NCBI RefSeq assembly: GCF_900119165.1
Contig: NZ_FPJG01000006.1
Span: 2,046,001 to 2,110,000 of the forward strand
From: Amycolatopsis australiensis
GTDB lineage: Bacteria > Actinomycetota > Actinomycetes > Mycobacteriales > Pseudonocardiaceae
DNA: 64,000 bases
Direction: 5' to 3'
The notes below the pieces were generated by a model. It searched no databases, had not been told where the DNA came from, and was given only the letters and a program-made list of their open reading frames with translations. This document shows, one piece after another, positions 1-6,972 of this stretch (position 1 is the stretch's first letter; each line of letters starts with the position of its first letter). The translations under genes were made by a program, and so were the position numbers.

Positions 1-102
1 GGGCTTGGCTTATGGCGCCCGGTGGGCGTCCCGGTCGTGAGCTTGCGGCATTCGACTTACGCCGGAAAAGCAAATTCGAAATGCAATAAGGACCGTGGAA
101 AG

Positions 103-141
103 TGTGCCCCCGGCAGGATTCGAACCTGCGACACCCGCTTT
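103..141. repeat. Attachment-site copy 1 (39 bp of tRNA-Arg 3' end)
   Basis: These 39 bp are identical to the 3' part of the tRNA-Arg gene at 25623-25661 (T arm, variable loop, edge of the anticodon stem). The match stops before the anticodon loop, so this is not a functional tRNA. It marks the far-left boundary of the tandem elements. Confidence 0.8.
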
Positions 142-479
142 TGTGGATCATGTCTTCCGTTGATCGCCGAAAGCGATCGACATAGTTCGCTACCTGACGA
201 TCTCTCGGCTGCGGTGCGCCTGTTCCCGTGGTCATTTGTGATCATCTCGCGACCATTAGCGAGGGTACAGCGTGGCGACGGGCGGGGGAGTTCGGTGCTC
301 GGTCATGGATTCCGGTCCTGCGCGGGGCGGGCATGAAGGGTCCGTGCTGTCGCCGGTGGCCGCCCGGCAGGGCAGCCACTCTTCCCTCAAGGGTAGCCCG
401 TCAGTCGCCGTGTCGGACCGCACGGGCACCCAGAATAGGGTGTTCCCCTACCCGGTTCCGTTCAATTCTGGAGCACCGC
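142..479. other. Gene-free stretch between att copy 1 and RING gene
   Basis: I see no supported gene here. Overlapping ORFs in three frames lack a plausible ribosome site and give arginine-rich translations typical of shadow frames. The promoter of the RING gene is probably in the last 100 bp. Confidence 0.4.
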
Positions 480-773
480 ATGGACTGCCCGATCTGTGGA
501 GAACCATTCACCAACGGCGAAACGATCAAGCTGCCGTGCGACCACCTCGTATGCCGGAACTGCCTCACCAATTGGCTGTACAGGCTGTACGAGAATCAGC
601 CCACGGCGGACGAATGCCCCCTATGTCGCGCAAAGTTCACCAACACGATGGCATTGAGCGGCGACCTGGACGAGTACATCAGGAACACCATCGCGAACTA
701 CGTGGTCGTGTCGGTGTCCGGCGTGGGCATCGGCGTCCCGCTGACCAACGAGGACATCCAGAACGCGTACTGA
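480..773 (+). CDS. Small RING-HC finger protein
   Basis: The 97-aa product opens directly with a complete C3HC4 RING finger. The ligands are C3-x2-C6, C20-x-H22, C25-x2-C28 and C46-P-L-C49, which fits the cross-brace spacing. RING domains bind two zinc ions and commonly recruit E2 ubiquitin-conjugating enzymes in eukaryotes; in bacteria they are rare. Residues 54-97 are a short tail with no recognised domain. The ATG at 480 is chosen because GGAG lies about 7 nt upstream and the finger starts at residue 3; an ORF extending further upstream has no matching domain. No E1, E2 or ubiquitin-like gene is visible nearby. It lies within the decayed outer element. The domain call is firm; a ubiquitin-like role is only a possibility. 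Confidence 0.75.
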   Translation: MDCPICGEPFTNGETIKLPCDHLVCRNCLTNWLYRLYENQPTADECPLCRAKFTNTMALSGDLDEYIRNTIANYVVVSVSGVGIGVPLTNEDIQNAY

Positions 774-1219
774 CCCCTGTCCCGATCACACACGGAGGAA
801 GTGGCTACCCGCAGCCGCCAACTGCCGTACTAACCCTCATGCGCAGCAGTTGATCACTGGAAGTCTGGCGGTCGAGAAACTCATTAATTAGTGGGTGGCC
901 TTTCGGCATCTCGTCGACCTGGCGTCGCCCGATCACGCTGTGTCAACGGGGCACTTTCGGCCTGACCGTCACCTACCTGCTCGGCTGCCCCCTTGACGCG
1001 GCGTGATAGCCCTCCGGGAGGTTGACGAGATGCCGTTTGGCCGCCCACGGACGCAACCGTCGCGCTCGACTCGGCCATCTCGGAGACCTGCCCGTCCGGC
1101 GAGGACATCTTTTCTTCTTGAGCTGCGGCCCCCTGGTGCAGCCGCCGGCCGGTCGCGTGGGTGCCGGAGGCGTGCCCCGCGCGTGCCGGCCGATAGCGGC
1201 GCGGCCCCGGAGGGGCCGC
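774..1219. other. Gene-poor stretch before integrase remnant, ending in GC hairpin
   Basis: No gene is supported. The region is a mix of AT-richer sequence (around 870-900) and GC-rich shadow frames. It ends in an inverted repeat at 1201-1219 (GCGGCCCC-GGA-GGGGCCGC). No T tract follows, so it may be a decayed terminator. The missing N-terminal half of the integrase would be expected here, but I could not recognise it. Confidence 0.4.
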
Positions 1220-1703
1220 CTTGACCGGGACACCTCGGTCGACTTCGATGCCGGCACGATCCGCTTTTACGGCACCGTGATCCGGGTGACCGGACAAGGT
1301 TTGTTCGTGCAGGACCACACCAAGAGCCGTGCGGGCATGCGCACGATTCGCCCGCCGGCGTGGGGTGATGGACATTCTGAAGCGTCGTCGTGCGGAGGCT
1401 GAGACGCGGTGGGTCTTCCCGTCGGCGACAGGCACTTTGCGGGACCCGGACAACACGCGGGCGCGGTTTCGGATGGTCGTCGAGAAGGCGCCGTACAAGG
1501 GTCTGCATCCGCACGACTTCCGGCACTACGTCGCTGGGGTCCTGGACGATGCCGGCTTGACCGCTCGGGAGATCGCCGACTACCTCGGTCATGAGCGCAT
1601 CAGTACGACGCAAGAGGACTACATGGAACGCGGTGTTGTCGGCGAGGACGTCGGTCCGGCGCTGGAGCGTCCGACGATCGAGCTTCCCAAAGACGAGGGT
1701 TAA
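1220..1703 (+). pseudogene. Tyrosine site-specific integrase, C-terminal remnant with frameshift
   Basis: Two adjacent reading frames together encode the C-terminal part of a phage-type tyrosine recombinase. One frame carries the beta region of the catalytic domain (DVDFDAG-like, then TKSRAGMRTI). The sequence shifts frame near 1362-1370 and continues with MDILKRRR and the catalytic box HPHDFRHYVAGVLDDAG, then YLGHERISTTQEDYMERG. The R-H-x-x-R/H and tyrosine boxes are readable, but the N-terminal arm-binding half is missing, so the gene cannot make a working integrase. It ends 52 bp before att copy 2, the usual integrase position relative to attP. This places it with the outer element. Confidence 0.8.
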
Positions 1704-1726
1704 GCAAGGGTTGGCCAAGCGCGAAG

Positions 1727-1756
1727 CCCCTGGTCATGATCCCGACCAGGGGTTTT
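1727..1756 (+). terminator. Rho-independent terminator after integrase remnant
   Basis: A perfect 9-bp stem (CCCCTGGTC / GACCAGGGG, 8-nt loop) is followed by TTTT at 1753-1756. It lies 23 bp after the integrase stop and abuts att copy 2. Confidence 0.7.
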
Positions 1757-1802
1757 GTGCCCCCGGCAGGATTCGAACCTGCGACACCCGCTTTAGGAGA
1801 GC
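1756..1802. repeat. Attachment-site copy 2 (47 bp)
   Basis: These 47 bp are identical to 25623-25669 inside the tRNA-Arg gene. The 5' half of a tRNA is absent, so the copy is not a tRNA gene. It separates the outer and inner elements. Confidence 0.85.
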
Positions 1803-1820
1803 AGTCAACAGCGTTGACTG
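1802..1820. repeat. Perfect inverted repeat abutting att copy 2
   Basis: CAGTCAAC-AGC-GTTGACTG is a perfect 8+3+8 dyad beginning at the last base of the att identity. The position suggests a core or arm site for the recombinase or excisionase. It has no T tract, so a terminator is unlikely. Confidence 0.55.
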
Positions 1821-1987
1821 TGGCCTCTACCTGCAACTTTGTCCTCACGGTTCTCTGTGGTGCCCTCCTGAGCATCGCCAGGCACCAGCGTTTCGGGTCA
1901 CGAAATGGGCCATGAGATCCCGGCCCGGCGCCCGGGCGTGTCGCGGCTTCCGGTCCCACTCCAGCGGGCGTCGAGCACGCAAGTCGA

Positions 1988-2269
1988 TCACGCCTGGCGG
2001 TCGCGTAGGCCAGCCTGAGAGTTCGCAGGCGGAGTTGTCGTGGCCAAGTTGGCGGTGTCGACGACGCTGTTGCTAGTCACGGCAGCCTGCTCGATGTCGT
2101 CGATTGCGCGCGCCGGGACGATGATGCGGTTCCGGACCCTGATAGCGGGGAACTCGCCGGCCTGAATTGCCCGGTAAAGCGTCATGGGTGACAGGTTCAG
2201 CATCGCTGCCGCTTCGCCGACGCGGTAGAACCGTGGCCGGTCGAGTTCGCGAACTTTTCGATGATTCAT
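1988..2269 (-). CDS. Excisionase-like helix-turn-helix protein
   Basis: This 93-aa protein has one small HTH domain at about residues 10-60 (FYRVGEAAAMLNLSPMTLYR, then a basic wing FPAIRVRNRIIVPARAIDD). That is the layout of the HTH_17/MerR-like excisionase family that controls integrase directionality in actinobacterial integrative elements. The C-terminal 30 residues are polar and probably disordered. It lies 186 bp inside att copy 2, a usual xis position, and points toward the att site. No integrase follows it, so the protein may now act only as a DNA-binding regulator. The upstream ribosome site is weak. Confidence 0.75.
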   Translation of the reverse strand: MNHRKVRELDRPRFYRVGEAAAMLNLSPMTLYRAIQAGEFPAIRVRNRIIVPARAIDDIEQAAVTSNSVVDTANLATTTPPANSQAGLRDRQA

Positions 2270-2356
2270 GGCATTGGCCTTCTGGGTGAGCTACTGAGAA
2301 CCCTTCATCACTGGTGGTGTCGGCGGTGAGGCTTGGCTGCCGACACCACCAGCGGG

Positions 2357-3094
2357 TCATGCTGCGGCGGAATGGCGAGTGAGGGCCTCTGTCAGTCGTC
2401 GCTCGGCTCGTGACAGCTGCTGCCGGAATTGGTAGAAGGAGACGCCGCGTTCGTGGGCGACGGATGCGGCTCCCTCGCCGTCGAGCCGTACTCGTCCGAT
2501 GAGGCTGGCTTCGTCTTCGGTCAGGGTGTCGTCCTTGACGGCTTGTGCCAGGACGAGGTCTGGATGTCCGGTTGTCCGGGCTCGGTACCTGACGAACGTG
2601 CTCTCGTCGTAGGTGGAGCGTGTTCCGTTGATCCGGTCTTCCTTGCCGCGGGCTTCCAGTCCGTAGCGGTGGGCCATGAACCGCAGGGACGAGTAGAGCA
2701 TCGGCTTGTTGGGGTCCAGCGAGTTCAGCGCCTGGAGAAACCCTTCGACGATCTCGGCGTCGAAGTCGGCGATGTCGCCGCGGAAGTTGCGGGCGATGCT
2801 GCCGGCGACCTTCTTCAGGCCCGGCATCATCAACCCGAGTGCTGCGGTAGTCCAGGGGTCGCCCTGTTCCTGCGCGCGTCGCACGACCTCGCTCCAGACG
2901 GCGTTCTTCACCTGGTTGCTGGTCTGGCGCTTGAGGAGGGTGATCCGGAGTTCGTCCAGGGGGATCGGCCGGTCGGGGAGGCCGAATCCGATGACGCGGC
3001 CGTCGAGTGATAGCGCTGTCGGCTGCGCGGTGAGCTCGTTGAAGCGTCGTTCGATGATCTCCAGTGAGGTGAGCGACCGCTGATGGTTAGGCAT
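2357..3094 (-). CDS. Sigma-region-4-like regulatory protein of integrative element
   Basis: The product is 245 aa from an ATG preceded by AAGGAAGG at good spacing. A GTG start 33 nt upstream overlaps its own AGGAGG and is less likely. The C-terminal 60 residues (DDTLTEDEASLIGRVRLDGE, then GAASVAHERGVSFYQFRQQL) look like the HTH of sigma region 4, and the middle (about 95-150) resembles the helical region 2 layout of sigma-like proteins. I do not recognise a named family. It is encoded 87 bp upstream of the excisionase-like gene on the same strand, so the two may be cotranscribed as a regulatory unit. Function is inferred from form only. Confidence 0.55.
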   Translation of the reverse strand: MPNHQRSLTSLEIIERRFNELTAQPTALSLDGRVIGFGLPDRPIPLDELRITLLKRQTSNQVKNAVWSEVVRRAQEQGDPWTTAALGLMMPGLKKVAGSIARNFRGDIADFDAEIVEGFLQALNSLDPNKPMLYSSLRFMAHRYGLEARGKEDRINGTRSTYDESTFVRYRARTTGHPDLVLAQAVKDDTLTEDEASLIGRVRLDGEGAASVAHERGVSFYQFRQQLSRAERRLTEALTRHSAAA

Positions 3095-3254
3095 TGCGTT
3101 GCCTTCCTTGTCGGGGGAGGTCGACACCTCCTAATACGGATTCTGCGGCGTGATCATGAAAGGAATCACTCGATTGTGCGACACCTGCAAGGCGTGTCGC
3201 TCCGCCGTATTACTCGATCATCTGTCTGCGTCCTCTGTGTTGAAGGAGAACGGT

Positions 3255-3806
3255 ATGGAGAACAAGGCTCTGTTGGGCAGCGTGCCCGGGGTGGATCTGG
3301 GTGGGCTCGATGCGGCGCAGCGTGGAGGGCATACCTGCGTCCGGTGCGGACGCGTTCCGCTTCACCGAGTTGACCTGACGCAGGTCGGCGCGCCAGATCT
3401 GATCACCTGCTCCGGCGAGGATGCGGCAATCTGCTCGCGATCTGTGTTCTGGCTGGCGAAACCCTGCCCGCGGTGGTGCAACGGTCTACACGACGATCGC
3501 GACGCTGGCTCGGATCGTCGTCACTTCTCCAGCTGGGAGGAGCAGGTGCCCCTTATCTTGGAGGATGCCCAGGAGATGGGCCCGGGGTTGGGGTGGCAGC
3601 CCGAGCACGTGGTCGTGAGCCTCGACCAGGGCGTCCGCGAGGAGGCACCGCGGATCTGGTGCGGCAAGGGAGTGACCAATCAAGGCTGGCACCTGACCGA
3701 GGACGAGGCCCGTCGCCTCGCCGGGACGTTGACGGCCGCGGCGAATCTATCTGTGGGTGAGCCGGCTGATCAGCTGCAATTGCCGTTCGGAATTGTCGCG
3801 GCATAG
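3255..3806 (+). CDS. Cysteine-containing actinobacterial protein (DUF6907-like)
   Basis: The 183-aa protein starts at an ATG with AAGGAG 7 nt upstream. The N-terminal part has a CVRCG knuckle. The centre has the motif KPCPRWCNGLHDD, followed by an acidic/hydrophobic stretch and a TEDEARRLAGTLTAAA helix near the end. This CPxWC pattern is common in hypothetical proteins of actinobacterial integrative elements, and from memory matches DUF6907. The function is unknown. It is divergent from the sigma-like gene, with about 160 bp between them that could hold promoters for both. Confidence 0.6.
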   Translation: MENKALLGSVPGVDLGGLDAAQRGGHTCVRCGRVPLHRVDLTQVGAPDLITCSGEDAAICSRSVFWLAKPCPRWCNGLHDDRDAGSDRRHFSSWEEQVPLILEDAQEMGPGLGWQPEHVVVSLDQGVREEAPRIWCGKGVTNQGWHLTEDEARRLAGTLTAAANLSVGEPADQLQLPFGIVAA

Positions 3807-3874
3807 GACGACAAGTTGGCTCGGCATGTCGAACGGCGTGCCGAGCCAGCTCAATTCCGGCGCCGTCTGAATCC

Positions 3875-4612
3875 TTAGCGCGCGAGCGAAGCGAGGAGAA
3901 GTTCGCCGACCAGCGCAATCGTGTCCGGCGTGGTGTCGGAGCCACTAGGTGTTGTCCTGATGAGGCGCAAGCTCCGCTCGGCGGCCGTCCGGAACCACCG
4001 TTCGACATGCAACGCTGCGTCCTGTTTCAGCACCATGTCGGCGACGGCGAGCTGAGCGCGGACGACCGGCCCGGTTTCGTCGTCGAGGGCGAGCCGGACG
4101 ATGTCGAGCAGGTCGGTTGCTTTCTTGACGCGTGCCCGGTTCGGCAGCGCCTGCAACTTTGTCGCGACGAGCGGTCCCGGCTCGGCAACCTGGACCGTGT
4201 GCTCGCTCGTGGTGCCCCCACCGACGGCACGGATATGCAGTGGTGTCGCCGAGCGCAGGGCCCAGTCGTGACTGAGCAGGTAGAGCCGATCGGTCGGATC
4301 TTCGGGGATATCGTCGAGTTGCTCCTCGCTGACTTCCAGCACGTCCACCAGGACATCGCCACTCGTCGTGGCGACCATCACGCCTGCCCCGTCGATCGCG
4401 CTGGCCCCGGTGGCGAGCAGGACATCGAGCTGGCCCGGTTCGCCGAGCCGCCGGTTGACCGTGTCGACATCACTGGTCACCCGGTGCGCGGCGGAACCGA
4501 GACGGGACAGGACGGCGAGGCCGCCGACCACGGTGATCCTGCGATCGAGTCGCCGCTCGATCTCCGGAAGCGCCTGGACCAGGGACGCCGTGACCGGACC
4601 GAAGAGCTCCAC
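3875..4612 (-). CDS. AbiEii-family nucleotidyltransferase toxin
   Basis: This 245-aa protein has the nucleotidyltransferase core VVGGLAVLSRLG (about 28-39) followed by TSDVDTVNR (about 46-54), the hG-x-A...T-x-D-x-D pattern of AbiEii/MenT-type enzymes. AbiEii toxins are the active half of type IV toxin-antitoxin and abortive-infection systems and transfer nucleotides to RNA targets such as tRNA. The start is a GTG 13 nt after the stop of the upstream antitoxin-like gene, giving antitoxin-toxin order in one transcript. A second copy of its 3' end lies at 5130-5245. The antitoxin is truncated, so expression of an active toxin would need another control. Confidence 0.75.
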   Translation of the reverse strand: MELFGPVTASLVQALPEIERRLDRRITVVGGLAVLSRLGSAAHRVTSDVDTVNRRLGEPGQLDVLLATGASAIDGAGVMVATTSGDVLVDVLEVSEEQLDDIPEDPTDRLYLLSHDWALRSATPLHIRAVGGGTTSEHTVQVAEPGPLVATKLQALPNRARVKKATDLLDIVRLALDDETGPVVRAQLAVADMVLKQDAALHVERWFRTAAERSLRLIRTTPSGSDTTPDTIALVGELLLASLAR

Positions 4613-4625
4613 TACCCGTGGTTGA

Positions 4626-5114
4626 TCACCAGATACGTGTTACCTCTTGCGGTGGGTTCCAGCCTTCGAGGATCTCCCGGCCGCGTCCGGGGTCGGTGGC
4701 CAGATCGAGAGCCACGAACAGTGGATGTGCCAGCGGCCACGGTGGCCCATCTGGCGATGCCGGGAACCTCAGGGCACACACCTGAGGCACTGGCGCGACC
4801 CGGATGGTCGCCCCACGGGCGGCTTCTGATGTCGGCACGCCCAGGAGTGTTTCGGCCCGGTGTGCCGTCGTCGTGTCGGGGACGTAGAAGTCCGGTGGAT
4901 AGCCAGCTCGGACACCGGCAGGAGCTCCGTAGGCGGCAGCCGCCATCGTGTCCGTCAGAGCCCAGCCGACGCCGGTTGGCGGCTTATTCCAGCCAGTGTG
5001 CAACGCGCCGGCGATCGTGGCGTCGGCAAGGAGCGCCACACGTGCCACCTTTGTCTTTGCTGGTCGCCAGGCGCTCGTTGCTTCCCAGAACAGCTCCGGT
5101 GTCCGACTGACCAA
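4626..5114 (-). pseudogene. Truncated AbiEi-like antitoxin, C-terminal part
   Basis: The 162-aa reading frame directly precedes the AbiEii toxin. It lacks the N-terminal winged helix expected for AbiEi antitoxin/regulator proteins, which are about twice as long. What remains (ELFWEATSAWRPAKTKVARV onward) resembles the C-terminal domain encoded beside AbiEii toxins. The only start is a TTG almost touching its GAGG. Just upstream lies a decayed copy of the toxin 3' end, so a recombination event probably removed the 5' half. It may still be translated and bind toxin, or may be dead. Confidence 0.55.
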
Positions 5115-5129
5115 CCTCCTCGGACATCA

Positions 5130-5245
5130 CAGCTAGCGAAGCGAGGAGGAACGCGCCAACCCAGGGCAACTGTGTCCAGCGTGGTATTGGAGCCACTGGG
5201 TGTCGCTCTGATGAGGCGCAAGCTCCACTCGGCGGCCTGCAGGGC
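5130..5245 (-). pseudogene. Duplicated 3' fragment of AbiEii toxin gene
   Basis: In the minus frame this segment reads LRLIRATPSGSNTTLDTVAL, close to LRLIRTTPSGSDTTPDTIAL near the end of the intact toxin (3875-3990). The two DNA stretches align over about 110 bp with scattered differences. The copy runs on without the proper stop. It is the relic of a second toxin gene and explains the truncated antitoxin next to it. Confidence 0.75.
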
Positions 5246-5299
5246 TGCGTCTGACCGCGGCTAGGTTTCGTCCCGCTCGCGCATCTCATCGTCGGTTTG

Positions 5300-5310
5300 C
5301 GTTGTCAACG
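5300..5310. promoter_or_regulatory. Palindrome upstream of HTH-methyltransferase gene
   Basis: CGTTG-T-CAACG is a perfect 5+1+5 palindrome 46 bp before the ATG at 5356. TTGTCA (5303-5308) within it could serve as a -35 box, so a bound regulator would block transcription. The CGTTG/CAACG words recur upstream of the main defence operon at 25481-25497. The role is inferred. Confidence 0.4.
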
Positions 5311-5355
5311 TACGCATTCGCCAATTTGGGGCTCTGCAGCGTGTACTGTGGGGGC

Positions 5356-6972
5356 ATGAGTGCCACTCGGACCAGTGCTGCTTCGCTCGTCAGTCCTGCC
5401 GAGGTCGCGCGGCTGGCCAAGGTGACACGAGCCGCGGTGTCCAACTGGCGCAAGCGATATGCGGACTTCCCGGCTCCGGTGCGTGGTGCGGGGCGCACAG
5501 CCCTGTTCGACCTGGCCGAGATCCGATCCTGGCTGGACCGGCATCGGAAGGGCGATGATCCGTCGCCGGAAGTGGTGCTCTGGCACGCGCTGCGCGCGCG
5601 GTACGGCAGCGACATGGTCCGCGGCCTGGCGGACGTCTCGATGCTGCTCACCGCCGGATCGGCCCAGCGGCTCGATTCGGACCTCGGCTCTCTCATCCGG
5701 GAGCTCATCGAAGAGCGAACATCGGCCGAAGTCCTCACGGCTCTCGTTGAGCGAATGTCCGGTGGCGAGTACACCTCGACACCTCGCCTGGTGCGCGCGA
5801 TCGGCCATTTCGTCGGTCCGGTGACTGGTACCGTCTTCGATCCCGCCTGCGGGGTCGGTTCGCTCCTGCTGGCGTTCGCTACTTCCGACACATCATTGGC
5901 GGGGCAGGAATGCCATGAGGCCGCGGCGCGCCTGGCCGGAGCGCGCCTGAAGCTTGTCGACCCAGGCGCCGCCGTGCGAGCCGGCGACTCGCTCCGGCAG
6001 GATCGGTGGTCTCAGCTGCGCGCTGAACTAGTGGTCTGCGATCCGCCGGTCAACGTCGCGGACTGGGGTCGTGAGGACCTGCTCCTGGACACCCGCTGGG
6101 AATTCGGGGTCCCCACCCGCGCTGAGAGCGAGCTAGCCTGGCTTCAGCACTGCTATTCCCACGTCGCCCACGGGGGCAGGGCGGTGGTTGTGATGCCACC
6201 GTCGGTCGCCTATCGCAAGGCGGGCCGTCGGATCCGGGCGGAGTTGGTCCGCCGGGGGGTGCTGTCCGGCGTCGTCGCCTTGCCTCCCGGCATGGCCGCG
6301 CTGCATGCGCAACCCGTGCAGCTATGGCTGCTGGAGAGGCCGGTCGACGCCGAGTCAAGCCGCGACGTGGTGCGGATGGTGGATCTGTCGGCGAACGACC
6401 CGGACGAGACGTTCGAGCCCGTGGCCAGCCAGATCGCGGACGTACCGCTGATCGACCTGTTGGACGAGGACGTCGATCTCACACCGGCCCGTTACGTCGC
6501 CGCACAACATGTCGACCACCTGGCCGAGTATGCCACCGCCTGCGCGGCGGTGGTGGCCAGGCTGCACGAGCTCAGTGAGCTGCTACCCGAACTCGGCAAA
6601 GGCCAGGGCGCTCTCGACGGCCCGTCGGTCAAGATGGCGGATCTCGTGCGCGCCGGGCTGGTCTCGCTGACCGACGACGGAGCGGCCTCGAAGAGTGACC
6701 GGCTGGACACCGACTTCGTGCGCGGTTTTCTGAGCAGCGCCGCGAACGCCAAGCGTGCGACCAGCAGCAGCGGTAGTTTCCGCGCGGACGTGACCGGCGC
6801 TCGCATCCCTCAGCTGGGCGTCGACGAACAACGCCGTTACGGCGCCGCGTTCCGCTCGTTCGAGGAGTTCGACCGGTTGCTCGCGGAACTGGCGAAACTG
6901 GGACAGCGCGCCACATCGCTTGGCCGAGACGGCCTCACCCTTGGTGCGCTGCGCCCCGAGCCAAGGAATTAG
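5356..6972 (+). CDS. HTH-fused N6-adenine-type DNA methyltransferase, HsdM-like, with DPPV motif
   Basis: The 538-aa protein begins with an AlpA/MerR-like HTH (VSPAEVARLAKVTRAAVSNW and FDLAEIRSWL, about 11-58). A helical segment follows, then an HsdM-type SAM-dependent methyltransferase with motif I FDPACGVGSLL at about 159. Motif IV reads VVCDPPVNVADWG at about 226, with valine where N6-adenine enzymes carry F, Y or W. This could weaken or abolish base flipping and catalysis. The C-terminal third is helical. No HsdS or HsdR is present. The gene converges on the defence operon and overlaps its last gene by 4 bp. The ATG at 5356 (GGGGG upstream) is preferred over TTG 5302. Roles as an orphan or partner methylase, or as a DNA-binding regulator, are all possible. 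Confidence 0.75.
   Translation: MSATRTSAASLVSPAEVARLAKVTRAAVSNWRKRYADFPAPVRGAGRTALFDLAEIRSWLDRHRKGDDPSPEVVLWHALRARYGSDMVRGLADVSMLLTAGSAQRLDSDLGSLIRELIEERTSAEVLTALVERMSGGEYTSTPRLVRAIGHFVGPVTGTVFDPACGVGSLLLAFATSDTSLAGQECHEAAARLAGARLKLVDPGAAVRAGDSLRQDRWSQLRAELVVCDPPVNVADWGREDLLLDTRWEFGVPTRAESELAWLQHCYSHVAHGGRAVVVMPPSVAYRKAGRRIRAELVRRGVLSGVVALPPGMAALHAQPVQLWLLERPVDAESSRDVVRMVDLSANDPDETFEPVASQIADVPLIDLLDEDVDLTPARYVAAQHVDHLAEYATACAAVVARLHELSELLPELGKGQGALDGPSVKMADLVRAGLVSLTDDGAASKSDRLDTDFVRGFLSSAANAKRATSSSGSFRADVTGARIPQLGVDEQRRYGAAFRSFEEFDRLLAELAKLGQRATSLGRDGLTLGALRPEPRN

Larger units (their letters stand above)
103..1802. mobile_element. Remnant of outer tRNA-Arg-integrated element
   Basis: This 1.6-kb segment is bounded by two copies of the tRNA-Arg 3' sequence (103-141 and 1756-1802). 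It contains a RING-finger gene and a C-terminal integrase fragment that ends just before the inner repeat. The small size, the broken integrase and the absence of transfer genes suggest a heavily deleted element. The boundaries are seen in the sequence; the history is inferred. Confidence 0.6.

Noticed and set aside
103..1802. tRNA-like sequences at 103-141 and 1756-1802 as additional tRNA genes
   Set aside because: Both lack the 5' half (acceptor 5' strand, D arm and part of the anticodon arm), so they cannot fold as tRNAs; they are attachment-site copies.
5302..5358. TTG start at 5302 for the HTH-methyltransferase
   Set aside because: It lies inside a palindrome with a possible -35 box and has no ribosome site; ATG 5356 has a GGGGG tract just upstream and directly precedes the HTH.
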